34,322 bases of DNA, taken from Paracoccaceae bacterium (lineage in GTDB: Bacteria; Pseudomonadota; Alphaproteobacteria; Rhodobacterales; Rhodobacteraceae). The position numbers were made by a program, and so were the translations under genes. The notes under the pieces are model-generated. The model did not search any database, had not been told where the DNA came from, and saw only the letters and a list, made by a program, of their open reading frames with translations. Shown here in pieces: positions 34,202 to 34,322 of this stretch (positions are counted from its first letter, which is position 1; each line of letters begins with the position of its first letter). The DNA is taken from the NCBI GenBank assembly GCA_902525995.1, contig CABZJG010000003.1, forward strand, positions 1-34,322, read 5' to 3'.

Positions 34202-34322
34202 CCCATCCCTGACAAAAATCTGCACATCGGCAACATTTGTGCCCGTGGCGCCAGTTACAAGCAAATCATCCGCTAATGAAAGCGCGCGGTTGCTGTCGCT
34301 TTGGCTAAGCAATTGCCCGATG
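34193..34322 (-). CDS. Glycerate kinase, MOFRL family (3' end only, partial at window edge)
   Basis: Minus-strand C-terminus ...[41 protein letters not shown]; the TGxTGTNV.D motif is typical of MOFRL glycerate-2-kinase C-termini. Absent from the ORF track because it is truncated. Confidence 0.75.
   Translation of the reverse strand, partial: IGQLLSQSDSNRALSLADDLLVTGATGTNVADVQIFVRDGLD

Noticed and set aside
1-34322. CRISPR arrays, tRNA/rRNA genes, intact transposons, toxin-antitoxin or classical defence systems
   Set aside because: No direct repeat-spacer arrays, no tRNA-like cloverleaf or rRNA segments, and no transposase or defence-family motifs were recognised. AddAB is a housekeeping recombination nuclease here rather than a defence island.

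Overview
This appears to be a chromosomal segment from a Roseobacter-type alphaproteobacterium (Rhodobacteraceae-like by protein content). Two ends of a housekeeping block flank about 24 kb of catabolic and transport genes. The left end carries regA and senC (minus strand), then regB and tsaE (plus strand). The right end carries addB, addA and trxA, followed by the 3' end of a convergent MOFRL-type glycerate kinase. The intervening region contains: (1) a BKACE (DUF849)/class III aminotransferase pair divergent from an RpiR regulator, a TAXI solute-binding protein and a fused TRAP permease ending in a DUF3394-like region; (2) an AT-rich patch with a 40-aa lipoprotein ORF missing from the supplied track, a secreted hypothetical protein and a serine-recombinase-like protein whose catalytic residues are substituted; (3) a fumarylacetoacetate-hydrolase-family gene followed by TRAP dctQM with no dctP in the window; (4) a complete-looking myo-inositol locus (ABC importer, LacI regulator, two Gfo/Idh/MocA dehydrogenases, IolE-like protein, iolD, iolC, iolB, class II aldolase, iolG). 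Both divergent promoter regions of that locus carry the same perfect palindrome, TTTGCAACCGGTTGCAAA. The observations most worth following up are the inactivated stand-alone resolvase domain, the dctP-less TRAP locus with its short leader ORF and hairpins, the shared operator pair, the BKACE/aminotransferase/TAXI-TRAP locus, and the catabolic island between tsaE and addB with a possible murU remnant at its right edge. All calls are from reading the sequence; no database searches were run.
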